A DNA stretch of 41,998 nucleotides. Source: UBA2773 sp964458715. GTDB lineage: Bacteria > Patescibacteriota > Minisyncoccia > Moranbacterales > DUUL01. The position numbers and the translations under genes were made by a program. Of this stretch, positions 24,626 through 32,434 are shown in pieces. The notes under the pieces are model-generated. The model was not told the DNA's origin and made no database searches. It was given only the letters and a program-made list of their open reading frames with translations. The stretch is taken from positions 1 to 41,998 of the forward strand of contig CAYWJP010000004.1 of the NCBI GenBank assembly GCA_964458715.1, in the 5' to 3' direction. The number at the start of each line of letters is the position of its first letter. The stretch's first letter is position 1.

Positions 24626-26125
24626 TCAACTTAATTTCTTTTTTAATATTTCCATCGCTACCTGCGGATTAGCCTTACCTTGTGTGGCTTTCATAATTTG
24701 CCCCATCAAAAACTTAATCGCATTTTCTTTTCCTTTTTTATAATCCGCCACAGAATCTGGATTTTTTTCAATCACCTTATCGGCAATTTCTTCTAATTGT
24801 CCCTCGTCTGAAGTCTGCGCCAAACCTTGTTCATCAATAACATGACTAGGATCAGAGCCTTTCTCAAACATTATCCGCAAAACAGTCTGAGCGGTTGAAG
24901 AATTAATTTCTCCTTTATAGACTATTTTAATTAGTTCCGCAAAATTTTCTGGGGTAATTTTAATATCCTTAATATCTAACCCTTGATCGAAAAGTTGTTT
25001 TTGGGTTTCAGTCAAAAGATAATTAGCCGCCAAACTATAAAGTTTTTGGTGTTTCTCCTCAGAAAGCTCTTCATCAGTAGCTTTTACCCAATCGTCTAAT
25101 TCACTGCAAATTTGTTCAAAATAATCAGCCATCTCCTTATAGTCCACTAAAATCTCAGCATTTTGCTCTGTTAATCCTAACTGTCGAATGAATCTTCCAC
25201 TTCTTTCTGAAGGCAATTCCGGCAAAGAACCTTTTATTTTTTCTATTTCCTTGTCTGTAAATTTCAAAGGCATAATATCTGGCTCTGGAAAATATCGATA
25301 ATCATCAGAATTTTCTTTAGTTCTCTGGGAAAAGGTCATGCCTTTTTCATCGCTCCAACCTCGAGTTTCTTGAACAAGTTTTTTACCAGAATCTAATACA
25401 TTGGCTTGTCTTTGAATTTCATATTCAATTCCTTTTTCAATTGCTTTAAAGGAATTAATGTTTTTTAATTCGACTTTTGTCCCAGACAAACGATCTTCGC
25501 CTTCTTTATATAAAGAGATATTAGCCTCACATCTCATTTGTCCTTTTTCCATATCAGCAGTCGAAATTCTCAAATATCTAAAAAGTCTCCTCAATTCAGT
25601 GCAAAATTGCTTAGCTTCTTGAGCAGAAGTCAAGTCTGGCTCACTAACTAATTCCATCAAAGGCACTCCCGCTCTATTAAAGTCGACTAAAGTTGCCCCA
25701 TTAGAATGCATTAATTTTCCAGTATCTTCTTCTAAGTGAATTCGAGTAACCCCAACCTGACTTTTTTGTCTTTCGCCGGCTTTATCCCAATAGTCAAATT
25801 CAATCCTCCCTTTTCCACAAATTGGCTGATCATATTGAGAGATTTGATAACCCTTGGGCAGATCTGGGTAAAAATAGTTTTTTCTATCAAATTTTGTTTC
25901 ATTGGCAATTTTACAATTCAAAGCCAATCCCGCTCGCATTACATATTCGATCGCCTTGGCATTAGGTACTGGAAGTGCTCCTGGTTGGGCAGTACAAACA
26001 TCACAAATATTTTGATTAGGCTCTTTGGTTAAACCCATCCCATTTTTACAAGAACAAAACATTTTACTCTTCGTCCCCAACTCTACATGAATTTCCATCC
26101 CAATAGTCACTTTGTATTTCGCCAT
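24626..26125 (-). CDS. gatB: Aspartyl/glutamyl-tRNA amidotransferase subunit B
   Basis: Component of the GatCAB enzyme that converts Glu-tRNAGln (and Asp-tRNAAsn) to the amidated form. The 499-residue protein begins with VTIGMEIHVELGTKSKMFC. CDVCTAQPGALPVPN follows, then YFYPDLPKGYQISQYDQPIC, then MELVSEPDL, all family signatures. FCSCKN and CDVC contribute the zinc-site cysteines. The C-terminal tail is the GatB/Yqey helical domain (about 355-499, ending VAMEILKKKLS), which binds tRNA. Full length. ATG start. gatA and gatC are not adjacent, so they must be elsewhere. The stop is TGA. Confidence 0.97.
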   Translation of the reverse strand: MAKYKVTIGMEIHVELGTKSKMFCSCKNGMGLTKEPNQNICDVCTAQPGALPVPNAKAIEYVMRAGLALNCKIANETKFDRKNYFYPDLPKGYQISQYDQPICGKGRIEFDYWDKAGERQKSQVGVTRIHLEEDTGKLMHSNGATLVDFNRAGVPLMELVSEPDLTSAQEAKQFCTELRRLFRYLRISTADMEKGQMRCEANISLYKEGEDRLSGTKVELKNINSFKAIEKGIEYEIQRQANVLDSGKKLVQETRGWSDEKGMTFSQRTKENSDDYRYFPEPDIMPLKFTDKEIEKIKGSLPELPSERSGRFIRQLGLTEQNAEILVDYKEMADYFEQICSELDDWVKATDEELSEEKHQKLYSLAANYLLTETQKQLFDQGLDIKDIKITPENFAELIKIVYKGEINSSTAQTVLRIMFEKGSDPSHVIDEQGLAQTSDEGQLEEIADKVIEKNPDSVADYKKGKENAIKFLMGQIMKATQGKANPQVAMEILKKKLS

Positions 26126-26147
26126 ATTTTTAGAATATTTCTTAATT

Positions 26148-26177
26148 TTCGCTAAAAGCGAATCAGCCTATGGCTGA
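26148..26177. repeat. Paired small palindromes (R3-like)
   Basis: TTCGCTAAAAGCGAA (26148-26162) is followed directly by TCAGCCTATGGCTGA (26163-26177). The second has the CCTATGG centre of R3 with changed but still complementary arms. They lie upstream of gatB. Confidence 0.6.
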
Positions 26178-26284
26178 AAAATTTAATAATTCATTTTCTG
26201 TTACTTTTCAATAGTTTACACTAATTGCAATTATTCTGCAAAATTATTTTAACATTAGATCTACTAAAAAATCCAACAATGAAA

Positions 26285-26312
26285 AAAGCCGGGGCAGTTT
26301 CCCCGGCTTTAT
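26285..26312 (-). terminator. Factor-independent terminator
   Basis: The stem AAAGCCGGGG/CCCCGGCTTT has a 6-nt loop and six T on the minus strand. It starts right after the stop of the 87-residue gene and is unusually GC-rich for this genome. Confidence 0.95.
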
Positions 26313-26314
26313 AA

Positions 26315-26578
26315 CTAAGAATCAAACATGTTTAACATTTTGAAAATTGTCCCAAATTGATGATAAAAAATCTTCATCAAAGCTTCATTGTTTTCCTCTC
26401 CTTTCTCTGAAATAATTTGAGATAATTTCAATACTTGTTTCCGACCATTTTGAATGGCAAGTTTCAATTCATTCAAAGTTTTTTCAAATTCCGGATCATC
26501 TACCCAAATTTTAACAGAATCTTTTTTTCTTTCTCCTTTCTTATTAAAATCTTTTAAATAAACAAGCGCTCCACTCAT
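26315..26578 (-). CDS. Hypothetical protein, 87 residues, soluble and charged
   Basis: The sequence begins MSGALVYLKDFNKKGERKK, then strand-like DSVKIWVDDPEF and two helices (EKTLNELKLAIQNGRKQVLKL and NNEALMKIFYHQFGTIFKML). There is no signal peptide or membrane segment. I do not recognise the family. It has its own Shine-Dalgarno (GGGAGGTG, close to the ATG) and a perfect terminator immediately after the stop. Both are rare here and support a real, well-expressed single-gene transcript, possibly acquired. Confidence 0.75.
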   Translation of the reverse strand: MSGALVYLKDFNKKGERKKDSVKIWVDDPEFEKTLNELKLAIQNGRKQVLKLSQIISEKGEENNEALMKIFYHQFGTIFKMLNMFDS

Positions 26579-26664
26579 CAGACACCTCCCGTTGTCTAAA
26601 AATTAACAAAAAAATTCTCACAAACAATTTCACTATAATATCTCAAAAAACTATTTTAAAAAAA

Positions 26665-28167
26665 TTAACCCCGCGGAACTCTAACTTTCATCCCCGCCAA
26701 TAGAGATTTTTTTGTGCTTGAAATAGCCGGATTTAATCGACTAAGTTCAGCAATATCTATTTTAAACTTTTGGGCCATTTGAAAAAGCGACGAATTATTA
26801 CTCAATGGCAAAATTACTTTCAATTCCTGTCCTGGATAAATTTTTCGATAATCGCTAATTTTGTTTTGTCTTTGAATCAAGCTTTGAATTTGGAAAGCTG
26901 ATAAATTAAATTTACTATTTTTCTTTTTAGCTATTTTTCTAAATTTTCTGGCTATGGCCAAAAGTCCCTCTCCCTTCTTAATGGTATGGGAAAATTCAGT
27001 CATCTTTTCTTCAGGTACCTCTTTTAAATCAAATTTAATTGGTTTAGCCGGAAATCTTCCTTCTAGGCCTTCTTTCTCAATGACATCCAAAACTGCATAA
27101 AATTTTTCCGGATAATTCAAATTTTCCAATGAATCACTCATTTTACTTATTATTGTAGAATTTTTTATTGAAATTTTTAAAATCTGATTAACTTTAATTT
27201 TATCATCCTTCATGCCGTTAATTTCCATCAATTCAGCTACGGTCATTTTATGAAGTTGAGCAATTCTCGTCAAAGTTTGCCCTGATTCAACTTTATGATC
27301 AAAATGTTTTTTAGATATAAATTTATTAATCCGACCTTCCCGCCATTGAAGATAATCTTCATAATTTCGATCTTTTTTTTGAGGCCTGAATTTAGCATAT
27401 TTATTAGTAAAACCACCATTGTAATCAGCAAAAGCTAAGTCCCAATTGTTATTAAATCTTTCATAGCCATATTTTAAATGTTTTGCACAAGCCAAGGCAC
27501 TCTCAATCGGATCACAACGATTATCAATTACATCATCAATAAATAATTTGAAAAGCTTCGCAGTTCCCTTCGTAAATTGAAAAGGACCAACTGCTCTGGC
27601 TCTAGAAACTGCACTTAAATTAAAATGGGATTCTGGAATAGCAAGATATACATAATTTTCCGGTACACCTATTTTATTAAACTCAGCTTTCATTGCCGAA
27701 AGCCAAGGTTGCATTCTCTCCATTGATTCAAGCAATCCTAAATGATTTTTTCCACTTTCCTTGTCGCTGTCTGAACAATTTTCTGGTCTTTTTGAATAAC
27801 TCTTCTCCCATTTTTGACGAATGGCATTTTTTGTTTCTTTATTCAAGACAATTTTCTCACCTTTCATTAATTGCTCTTCTATAGTTTTTCCAATAATCCG
27901 ATCATCATCTTCCTTAATCTTTTTCTGCTCTTCAGTTGGCTTATCTTCAACTTTTTCTTCTCTTCTTTCTGTTAAATTTCTATACTTATCCTCATCATTT
28001 TCTGAATTAAAAAACTTTCCAATTCCAAAAACAACACCGAGCGCAACAGCGCCTTTCAAAAGAACTCTTCTGCTAATTCCCTGTTTTGATTTATTTTCCA
28101 AATCATCCAAAACCCTAGCTTTTTCTGGTCGGTTAGTCAAATAATCCGGACCTTTTATTTGTTCCAT
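26665..28167 (-). CDS. Membrane-anchored LysM lytic transglycosylase (MltD-like)
   Basis: Peptidoglycan-cleaving enzyme, 500 residues. The N-terminal region has a twin-arginine-like signal, SRRVLLKGAVALGVVFGIG (Arg33-Arg34), with a hydrophobic anchor. A charged linker follows (about 57-120). The SLT domain (about 150-265) holds the catalytic Glu179 in AIPESHFN, VGPFQFTKGTAKLF and FADYNGG. Three LysM-type repeats bind glycan: about 285-330 (VESGQTLTRIAQLHKMTV), about 393-455 and about 456-500 (LFQMAQKFKIDIAELSRLNP). It remodels the wall outside the membrane. The Tat-like motif is unusual for this protein type. ATG start. No terminator is evident. Confidence 0.9.
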   Translation of the reverse strand: MEQIKGPDYLTNRPEKARVLDDLENKSKQGISRRVLLKGAVALGVVFGIGKFFNSENDEDKYRNLTERREEKVEDKPTEEQKKIKEDDDRIIGKTIEEQLMKGEKIVLNKETKNAIRQKWEKSYSKRPENCSDSDKESGKNHLGLLESMERMQPWLSAMKAEFNKIGVPENYVYLAIPESHFNLSAVSRARAVGPFQFTKGTAKLFKLFIDDVIDNRCDPIESALACAKHLKYGYERFNNNWDLAFADYNGGFTNKYAKFRPQKKDRNYEDYLQWREGRINKFISKKHFDHKVESGQTLTRIAQLHKMTVAELMEINGMKDDKIKVNQILKISIKNSTIISKMSDSLENLNYPEKFYAVLDVIEKEGLEGRFPAKPIKFDLKEVPEEKMTEFSHTIKKGEGLLAIARKFRKIAKKKNSKFNLSAFQIQSLIQRQNKISDYRKIYPGQELKVILPLSNNSSLFQMAQKFKIDIAELSRLNPAISSTKKSLLAGMKVRVPRG

Positions 28168-28235
28168 TCTCTTATTTTAAATATTGCCAACTTCCATATT
28201 GTATAACAATAAAACAATTTCACAAACTATAAATT

Positions 28236-29960
28236 TTAAACAAACAATAATGCAATCTTAATATCCTCGTAGAATATTTTTTCTTTTAAATAAACAAAAA
28301 TCGGTTTTAATTTAACCTCCCCAGTTAACATAAAATCTTCTTTGTTTTTTCTTTTTTTAATTTCCTTAACTGCTCCAGCCACTAAATCCACAATTTTTTT
28401 CTTCGGTTTTAAATAAGAAAAATCAAACTCAGGATAAGCTTTTTTAATTTTCCATAAATGATCTACCACTGTATTCTCAGCCAAACTTCGTTCTTCCATA
28501 ATTTCTTTTAAACTTTTCTGGGCCTCCAAGAGTTTTTTAGTAGTTTCGATGGTAGCTTCCTTTTTAATTTTCTTGAATTTATTTTTAGCTTCTTTCTTCA
28601 ATTCCTGTTTAACTTCTTTTATTTCTTCCACGTCCACTGTTCCGCCTTTCGATAAGATAAAATCAAAAAACATCTGCTCTTTTTCTTCTTCAGAGAAATT
28701 TTTAATTTCCTCCCAATTTAAATCAGATTCAGCTTTTATTTTATCATCATTGTTCAGAACTTCTCTATCCACCATCAAGGCAATGTCATTGAGTCCCATC
28801 AATCGCAAACCACCAATCGATTTAATTCGAGACAAGGCTACATAACCTTGTCCTACTTCAAAAGTTTTTGACAAATCAATTTCAGCCGCGTCTAAGGTCA
28901 TTCCCTGAGATTTATGAACTGTTAAAGCCCAAGCTAATCGCAAAGGAATCTGTTTAACTGTAGCTTGAATTTTCCCTTTATCATTTTCCACTTCCCATTG
29001 TTCTTGTTTGGCTACAATTTTTCTTCCCGAAAAAATTTGCACTACCGGCGCACCACTATATTCATCAAAATCAATCACTTTCCCTAAAGTTCCATTAATA
29101 TAACCTTTTTCATAATTATTTTTCACAAAAATAACCGAGGCTCCAATTTTCAATTTTAATTCCGGAGTAACCAGCGCAGTTTTAAAAATTCTTTCTCGAT
29201 GTTTTTTGGCCCCATCGTCTTCAGAATCAAAAATCATCAAGTCCCCTTCCACTCTATCTAATTCTTCTTCATTAATCCTATCCACATCAGCATTATGCGT
29301 ATAAAGACGGGTCACTTTAAAATCATTAGGAAATTCTCGCTTGTAGCAAGACCGAAAAACTTCCATTGATTTTTCCGAAACACAACCGGCTCGAATCTCA
29401 TCTAAAATATTAATTAATTCTAAGTCATCATGACGAAATTTCTCATTTAAATAGCAAACTTTCAAATCAGCTGAACCCCACAAAGTGGTTTGCCAAATAA
29501 ATTTTTCTTCTTTCATATTTTTAGAAATCGGTGGCAATTGAAAAAAATCTCCAGATAAAACTAATTGCACCCCACCAAAAGGCTCACTGGAACCTTTAAA
29601 TTTTCGCAAAATTTTATCAATCGTTCGAAAAAGTTCTGGTGGTATCATCGAAACTTCATCAATTATCAAAACCTTCAAACGACTCAAGCGAGTTTGTAAG
29701 AATTTTTGTTGAACTAAAAAACTCACAAAACCCGCATCAACCTCTTCTCGAATCCCCAAACCAAAAAAAGAATGAATAGTCATCCCATTAATATGCGAAG
29801 CTGCAATTCCAGTTGGTGCTAAAACTACTGGAGTAATTTTACGATTTTTTAAATACTCAATATATTTATTAAGAAGATAGGTTTTCCCCGTCCCAGCCGA
29901 ACCGGTCAAAAAAACATTCTTCCCCGCCTTCAAAATCTCCATCGCCACCTTTTGTTTCAT
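28236..29960 (-). CDS. PIF1/RecD-like superfamily 1 helicase with C-terminal HTH
   Basis: ATP-dependent DNA helicase of 574 residues. Walker A GSAGTGKT is at 20-27, motif Ia VVLAPTGIAA, Walker B LIIDEVSM at about 97-104, motif III LVLSGDFFQLPP, and C-terminal motifs LRLAWALTVHKSQGMTLD and GYVALSRIKSI. This is the PIF1-like arrangement. The tail (about 465-545) includes a helix-turn-helix type segment (KSLKEIMEERSLAENTVVDHLWKI), of the kind fused to RecQ and PIF1 helicases. It probably resolves structured DNA at replication forks or repair sites. It lies 18 nt after the Nudix gene, so it ends the lexA-side transcription unit. ATG start. Confidence 0.93.
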   Translation of the reverse strand: MKQKVAMEILKAGKNVFLTGSAGTGKTYLLNKYIEYLKNRKITPVVLAPTGIAASHINGMTIHSFFGLGIREEVDAGFVSFLVQQKFLQTRLSRLKVLIIDEVSMIPPELFRTIDKILRKFKGSSEPFGGVQLVLSGDFFQLPPISKNMKEEKFIWQTTLWGSADLKVCYLNEKFRHDDLELINILDEIRAGCVSEKSMEVFRSCYKREFPNDFKVTRLYTHNADVDRINEEELDRVEGDLMIFDSEDDGAKKHRERIFKTALVTPELKLKIGASVIFVKNNYEKGYINGTLGKVIDFDEYSGAPVVQIFSGRKIVAKQEQWEVENDKGKIQATVKQIPLRLAWALTVHKSQGMTLDAAEIDLSKTFEVGQGYVALSRIKSIGGLRLMGLNDIALMVDREVLNNDDKIKAESDLNWEEIKNFSEEEKEQMFFDFILSKGGTVDVEEIKEVKQELKKEAKNKFKKIKKEATIETTKKLLEAQKSLKEIMEERSLAENTVVDHLWKIKKAYPEFDFSYLKPKKKIVDLVAGAVKEIKKRKNKEDFMLTGEVKLKPIFVYLKEKIFYEDIKIALLFV

Positions 29961-29978
29961 TTTTTATTTATATTATTA

Positions 29979-30473
29979 TTAACTATTTCTAAATTTATTC
30001 AGAATATCACTAGTACTAGCTAAAAATTTATCTGGATTCAATTCTAGCTCTTTTTCTAATTCTGTTTTTTTAAACCATTTAATCTTCTCTACCTCCTCTT
30101 GCTGAATTGTAAAATATTCTAATTCCTTATCTATTTTCAAAAAATACCACTGACAGAAAAAGTTATGTTTTCCGATGCGCCTAAGTTTAAAAGACTTTTC
30201 AAATTTTTCTCCCTTTAGTCCGATTTCTTCTTCGGCTTCTTTGTAGATATTAAGATCATAATCTTCATCTTCTTCGACAGTTCCAGCCACCGCTGTTCCC
30301 CATTGACCAGGATTATTTTTTTTGTCAAAACTTCTTTGAGCCAACAAAACATCACCCTTTGAATTTTCAATCCACAGGGCCGAGACTCGATAAATTTCTT
30401 CCTGCTTTATATCTCTTCTTATCTTTAGCCCGATCCTTTTGTCATTTTCATCGACTATGATTGTTTTTTTCAT
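29979..30473 (-). CDS. Nudix hydrolase (YfcD-like)
   Basis: The 164-residue pyrophosphohydrolase has a complete Nudix box at 64-86: Gly64-x5-Glu70-x7-Lys78-Glu79, then EEIGL, with Lys in place of the usual Arg. The N-terminal IIVDENDKRIGLKIRRDI and the VLLAQRS segment resemble the YfcD and isopentenyl-diphosphate-isomerase-like Nudix group. The Cys and second Glu of true isomerases are not seen, so hydrolysis of a nucleotide substrate is more likely. It lies 1 nt after the Bro-N gene and 18 nt before the PIF1 gene, in one operon. That context suggests nucleotide-pool cleaning in a stress response (inference). Confidence 0.9.
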   Translation of the reverse strand: MKKTIIVDENDKRIGLKIRRDIKQEEIYRVSALWIENSKGDVLLAQRSFDKKNNPGQWGTAVAGTVEEDEDYDLNIYKEAEEEIGLKGEKFEKSFKLRRIGKHNFFCQWYFLKIDKELEYFTIQQEEVEKIKWFKKTELEKELELNPDKFLASTSDILNKFRNS

Positions 30474-30474
30474 A

Positions 30475-31320
30475 TTATTTTTCTAATCTTTTATTTCTTC
30501 TTAAGCTTATGGCACTTTTTGATGATATCACACTTTTTCCAGTTTCTTTTTCAATATCCTTTCTGGTTCGCCCCGCCACTGCCCCTCCTTTTTTAGCTAC
30601 TTTTTTATTTTCAAAAAAATCTTGAGGTTTTTCATTTTTAGAAATTTCAGTCGTGGTCACTTCAGCCAACATATTTAAAACCAGCTCCAAGTTAGTCATA
30701 TTATCTCGCAAATTTTCTTTTTTAAGTCCTTTTAATTTTTTATAATTTTTTACTGACTTATCCGACCAAGCCTTAGTAATCTCATCCGTCAAAATTGCAA
30801 ACTCAAAACCCTGCTTAACTCCTCTGTTTTCCCATTCATCTGTTAAATCTTTCCTGACTTCAATTGTTTTTAGTCTTTGATTAATCCAATTTTTGGAATA
30901 ACCTTTTTTTAAGTAAGTTCGCATCGCTCGATCAAATGCCAATTCCGGATCTTCTGTTTCTTCAATTCGCTCATAACCAACCTTTGCTAACCACAATTTG
31001 AAAGGCTCTGCCTTTGGCGAAGGAACAGATTGAATGAGTCGCAAAAGATTTTCCGTATCAGCGACGTCAGTTTCTCGCATTTTTCCGTCCTGAGCCTCTA
31101 ATTTCAACCGGTTACATTTTGTAACCGTTTCGCTTCCCTCTTTATCCAACCTATATTTAAGCACCTTCCAATAATTTCTAGCCCCCTGATGCGAGGTTTG
31201 TTCCGTCAAAATACTAATCACATCCACAATCGAAAAATACCAAAGTTCTTTTTCTTCATCCCAATGACGACGAACTTTTTTATCTCTAAAAATTATAATT
31301 GAATTTTCTTTTTTATCCAT
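30475..31320 (-). CDS. Bro-N domain protein (DinD-like)
   Basis: The 281-residue protein's N-terminal half is a Bro-N domain: IIIFRDKKVRRHWDEEKELW, FSIVDVISILTEQTSHQGARNYWKVLKYRL, then ETDVADTENLLRLIQSVPSPKAEPFKLWLAKV. The rest (about 120-281) resembles the C-terminal part of DinD-type proteins, including KKVAKKGGAVAGRTRKDIEK near the end. E. coli DinD is SOS-induced and inhibits RecA function. The position downstream of lexA, with a Nudix hydrolase and a PIF1 helicase following, fits a DNA-damage unit. A phage antirepressor origin is the alternative. ATG start; stop is 1 nt before the Nudix ATG. Confidence 0.82.
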   Translation of the reverse strand: MDKKENSIIIFRDKKVRRHWDEEKELWYFSIVDVISILTEQTSHQGARNYWKVLKYRLDKEGSETVTKCNRLKLEAQDGKMRETDVADTENLLRLIQSVPSPKAEPFKLWLAKVGYERIEETEDPELAFDRAMRTYLKKGYSKNWINQRLKTIEVRKDLTDEWENRGVKQGFEFAILTDEITKAWSDKSVKNYKKLKGLKKENLRDNMTNLELVLNMLAEVTTTEISKNEKPQDFFENKKVAKKGGAVAGRTRKDIEKETGKSVISSKSAISLRRNKRLEK

Positions 31321-31342
31321 TTTTTTATAGCATTTTTTTAAA

Positions 31343-31490
31343 CCTTAAACTTTCAGATTTGAGTGCAGTTCGACCTGCCTGCCGGCAGGCAGGGGAAAAT
31401 CTGAGTAGCGCCTGAGATGTACTGAATGGTACATCGAGTGAGTGGCGCAGATAAGGGGCTAAGCTCGAGTACAATTTCGTAGTGATATTT
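31343..31490 (-). repeat. R1 structured repeat, copy D (truncated, with R2 inserted)
   Basis: It has the left flank GATTTGAGTGCAGTTCG, then the R2 palindrome (31374-31393), then P2 AATCTG/CAGAT. The perfect apical hairpin is GATGTAC-TGAATG-GTACATC (31416-31435). The far flank with the AACAAAGAA motif is missing; instead a fragment CTCGAGTACAATTTCG, like the start of another copy, follows. It appears to be a broken copy next to intact copy E. Confidence 0.75.
31374..31393. repeat. R2 palindrome, copy 2 (nested in R1)
   Basis: CCTGCCTGCCGGCAGGCAGG is a perfect 20-bp palindrome interrupting R1 copy D at its conserved TTCGAGG position. Confidence 0.9.
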
Positions 31491-31538
31491 AAAATTTTTG
31501 AGATAAATTATTCAAATAATTTAAGACATTTTTTGTAT

Positions 31539-31662
31539 CTTAAACTTTAAGATTTGGATAAAGTTCGAGGCGAAATCGAGCATTGAGTAAGACGTACTGA
31601 ATGGTACGGCGAACGAAAGCGCAGATTTCAACAAAGAAATTTACCAAATATAAAAGCTTAAG
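31539..31662 (-). repeat. R1 structured repeat, copy E (at the lexA stop codon)
   Basis: The outer stem 31539-31557 pairs with 31644-31662 (CTTAAaCTTT..ATTTGG with CCAAAT..AAAGcTTAAG). The second stem is GAAATC/GATTTC. The apical hairpin is GACGTAC-TGAATG-GTACGGC (31591-31610). Conserved flanks are AAGTTCGAGGCG and TTCAACAAAGAAATTTACC. The lexA stop codon (31658-31660) lies inside the outer stem. Confidence 0.88.
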
Positions 31663-32314
31663 CCGTTTGAAAATTGGAGAATGGGAAGATCTTCTCTACC
31701 CTACCACAAATATTAATCTGATCATCCTTATGCAAAATAATCGGCTGATGTTCACTGTTCCTTGACTCTGGCATCAAAACCGGCGTATACTCATCAATCT
31801 TATGAAATTTTTTAATCGTTCCCAGTCCATTAATCACTGCCACCACTCTATCACCTAATTTCGGATCACCTTTTATTTTTTTCACTAAAACTAAATCTCC
31901 ATTTTCAATTTCAGCCTTATCCATACTATCACCAATCGCTTTCACAAAAAAATAATCTTTTTTATCACCCTTAATATATTTTTTTGAAATACTAATTAAA
32001 TCTTCAACATAATCCTCCGCAAAATTTAAAGCCTCACCACAATTAGCATTTCCCAACAAAGAAATTTCCACTAAACCACTAGCCACCTCCTGCAACAATC
32101 TAATCCCTCGAGCTTTTTCGAATTTCTGTACAAAGCCTTTTTCTTCTAAAGTGCCAATATATTGAACCAAGCTATTATTACTTTTTAAATCCAAACCTTC
32201 CTCAGCAAGTTCCTTCCGAAGTTCGCTAAAAGTCGGCGAAATTTTTCTTTTTTTAACAAATTCCTCAATAGTTTTCAAAACTTTTTCTTGTTTTGCTGTT
32301 AACTTTTTGTTCAT
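31658..32314 (-). CDS. lexA: LexA-type SOS repressor
   Basis: Self-cleaving repressor, 218 residues. The N-terminal winged helix (1 to about 70) has LTAKQEKVLKTIEEFVKKRK and ISPTFSELRKEL. The S24 protease domain has the catalytic dyad Ser130 (AIGDSMDKAEIENGD) and Lys168 (GTIKKF). The predicted scissile bond is Cys92-Gly93 (GNANCGEAL) rather than the Ala-Gly of E. coli LexA, as in UmuD. The DNA-binding helix differs from classical ones, so its operator should differ too. A palindrome over its own -35 is a candidate. ATG start with no strong Shine-Dalgarno. R1 copy E overlaps its stop. Confidence 0.93.
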   Translation of the reverse strand: MNKKLTAKQEKVLKTIEEFVKKRKISPTFSELRKELAEEGLDLKSNNSLVQYIGTLEEKGFVQKFEKARGIRLLQEVASGLVEISLLGNANCGEALNFAEDYVEDLISISKKYIKGDKKDYFFVKAIGDSMDKAEIENGDLVLVKKIKGDPKLGDRVVAVINGLGTIKKFHKIDEYTPVLMPESRNSEHQPIILHKDDQINICGRVEKIFPFSNFQTA

Positions 32315-32355
32315 ACTTTTTGTTTTAATTTTTATGATTTAATATAACCATATAC

Positions 32356-32384
32356 ATACTACGGCAAAAAACTTGGGGCGTCAA
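32356..32384 (-). promoter_or_regulatory. lexA promoter
   Basis: TTGACG (32384-32379), a 17-nt spacer, and TAGTAT (32361-32356) on the minus strand, about 40 nt before the lexA ATG. This is one of the best promoter matches in the window. Confidence 0.8.
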
Positions 32385-32389
32385 GTTTT
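32366..32389. promoter_or_regulatory. Palindromic operator candidate over the lexA -35
   Basis: The arms AAAAACTTG and CAAGTTTTT are perfectly complementary, with a 6-nt centre that includes part of the -35. The form AAAAACTTG-N6-CAAGTTTTT differs from the E. coli CTG-N10-CAG and the Bacillus GAAC-N4-GTTC boxes. Its place over the -35 suits autorepression by LexA (inference). Confidence 0.6.
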
Positions 32390-32434
32390 TCTCAATTTAC
32401 AATTTACAATGAATTTTCAATGACCTAATTTTCG

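Noticed and set aside
30475..31320. Prophage remnant around the Bro-N gene
   Set aside because: No integrase, structural or other phage genes are near; the neighbours fit a DNA-damage unit.
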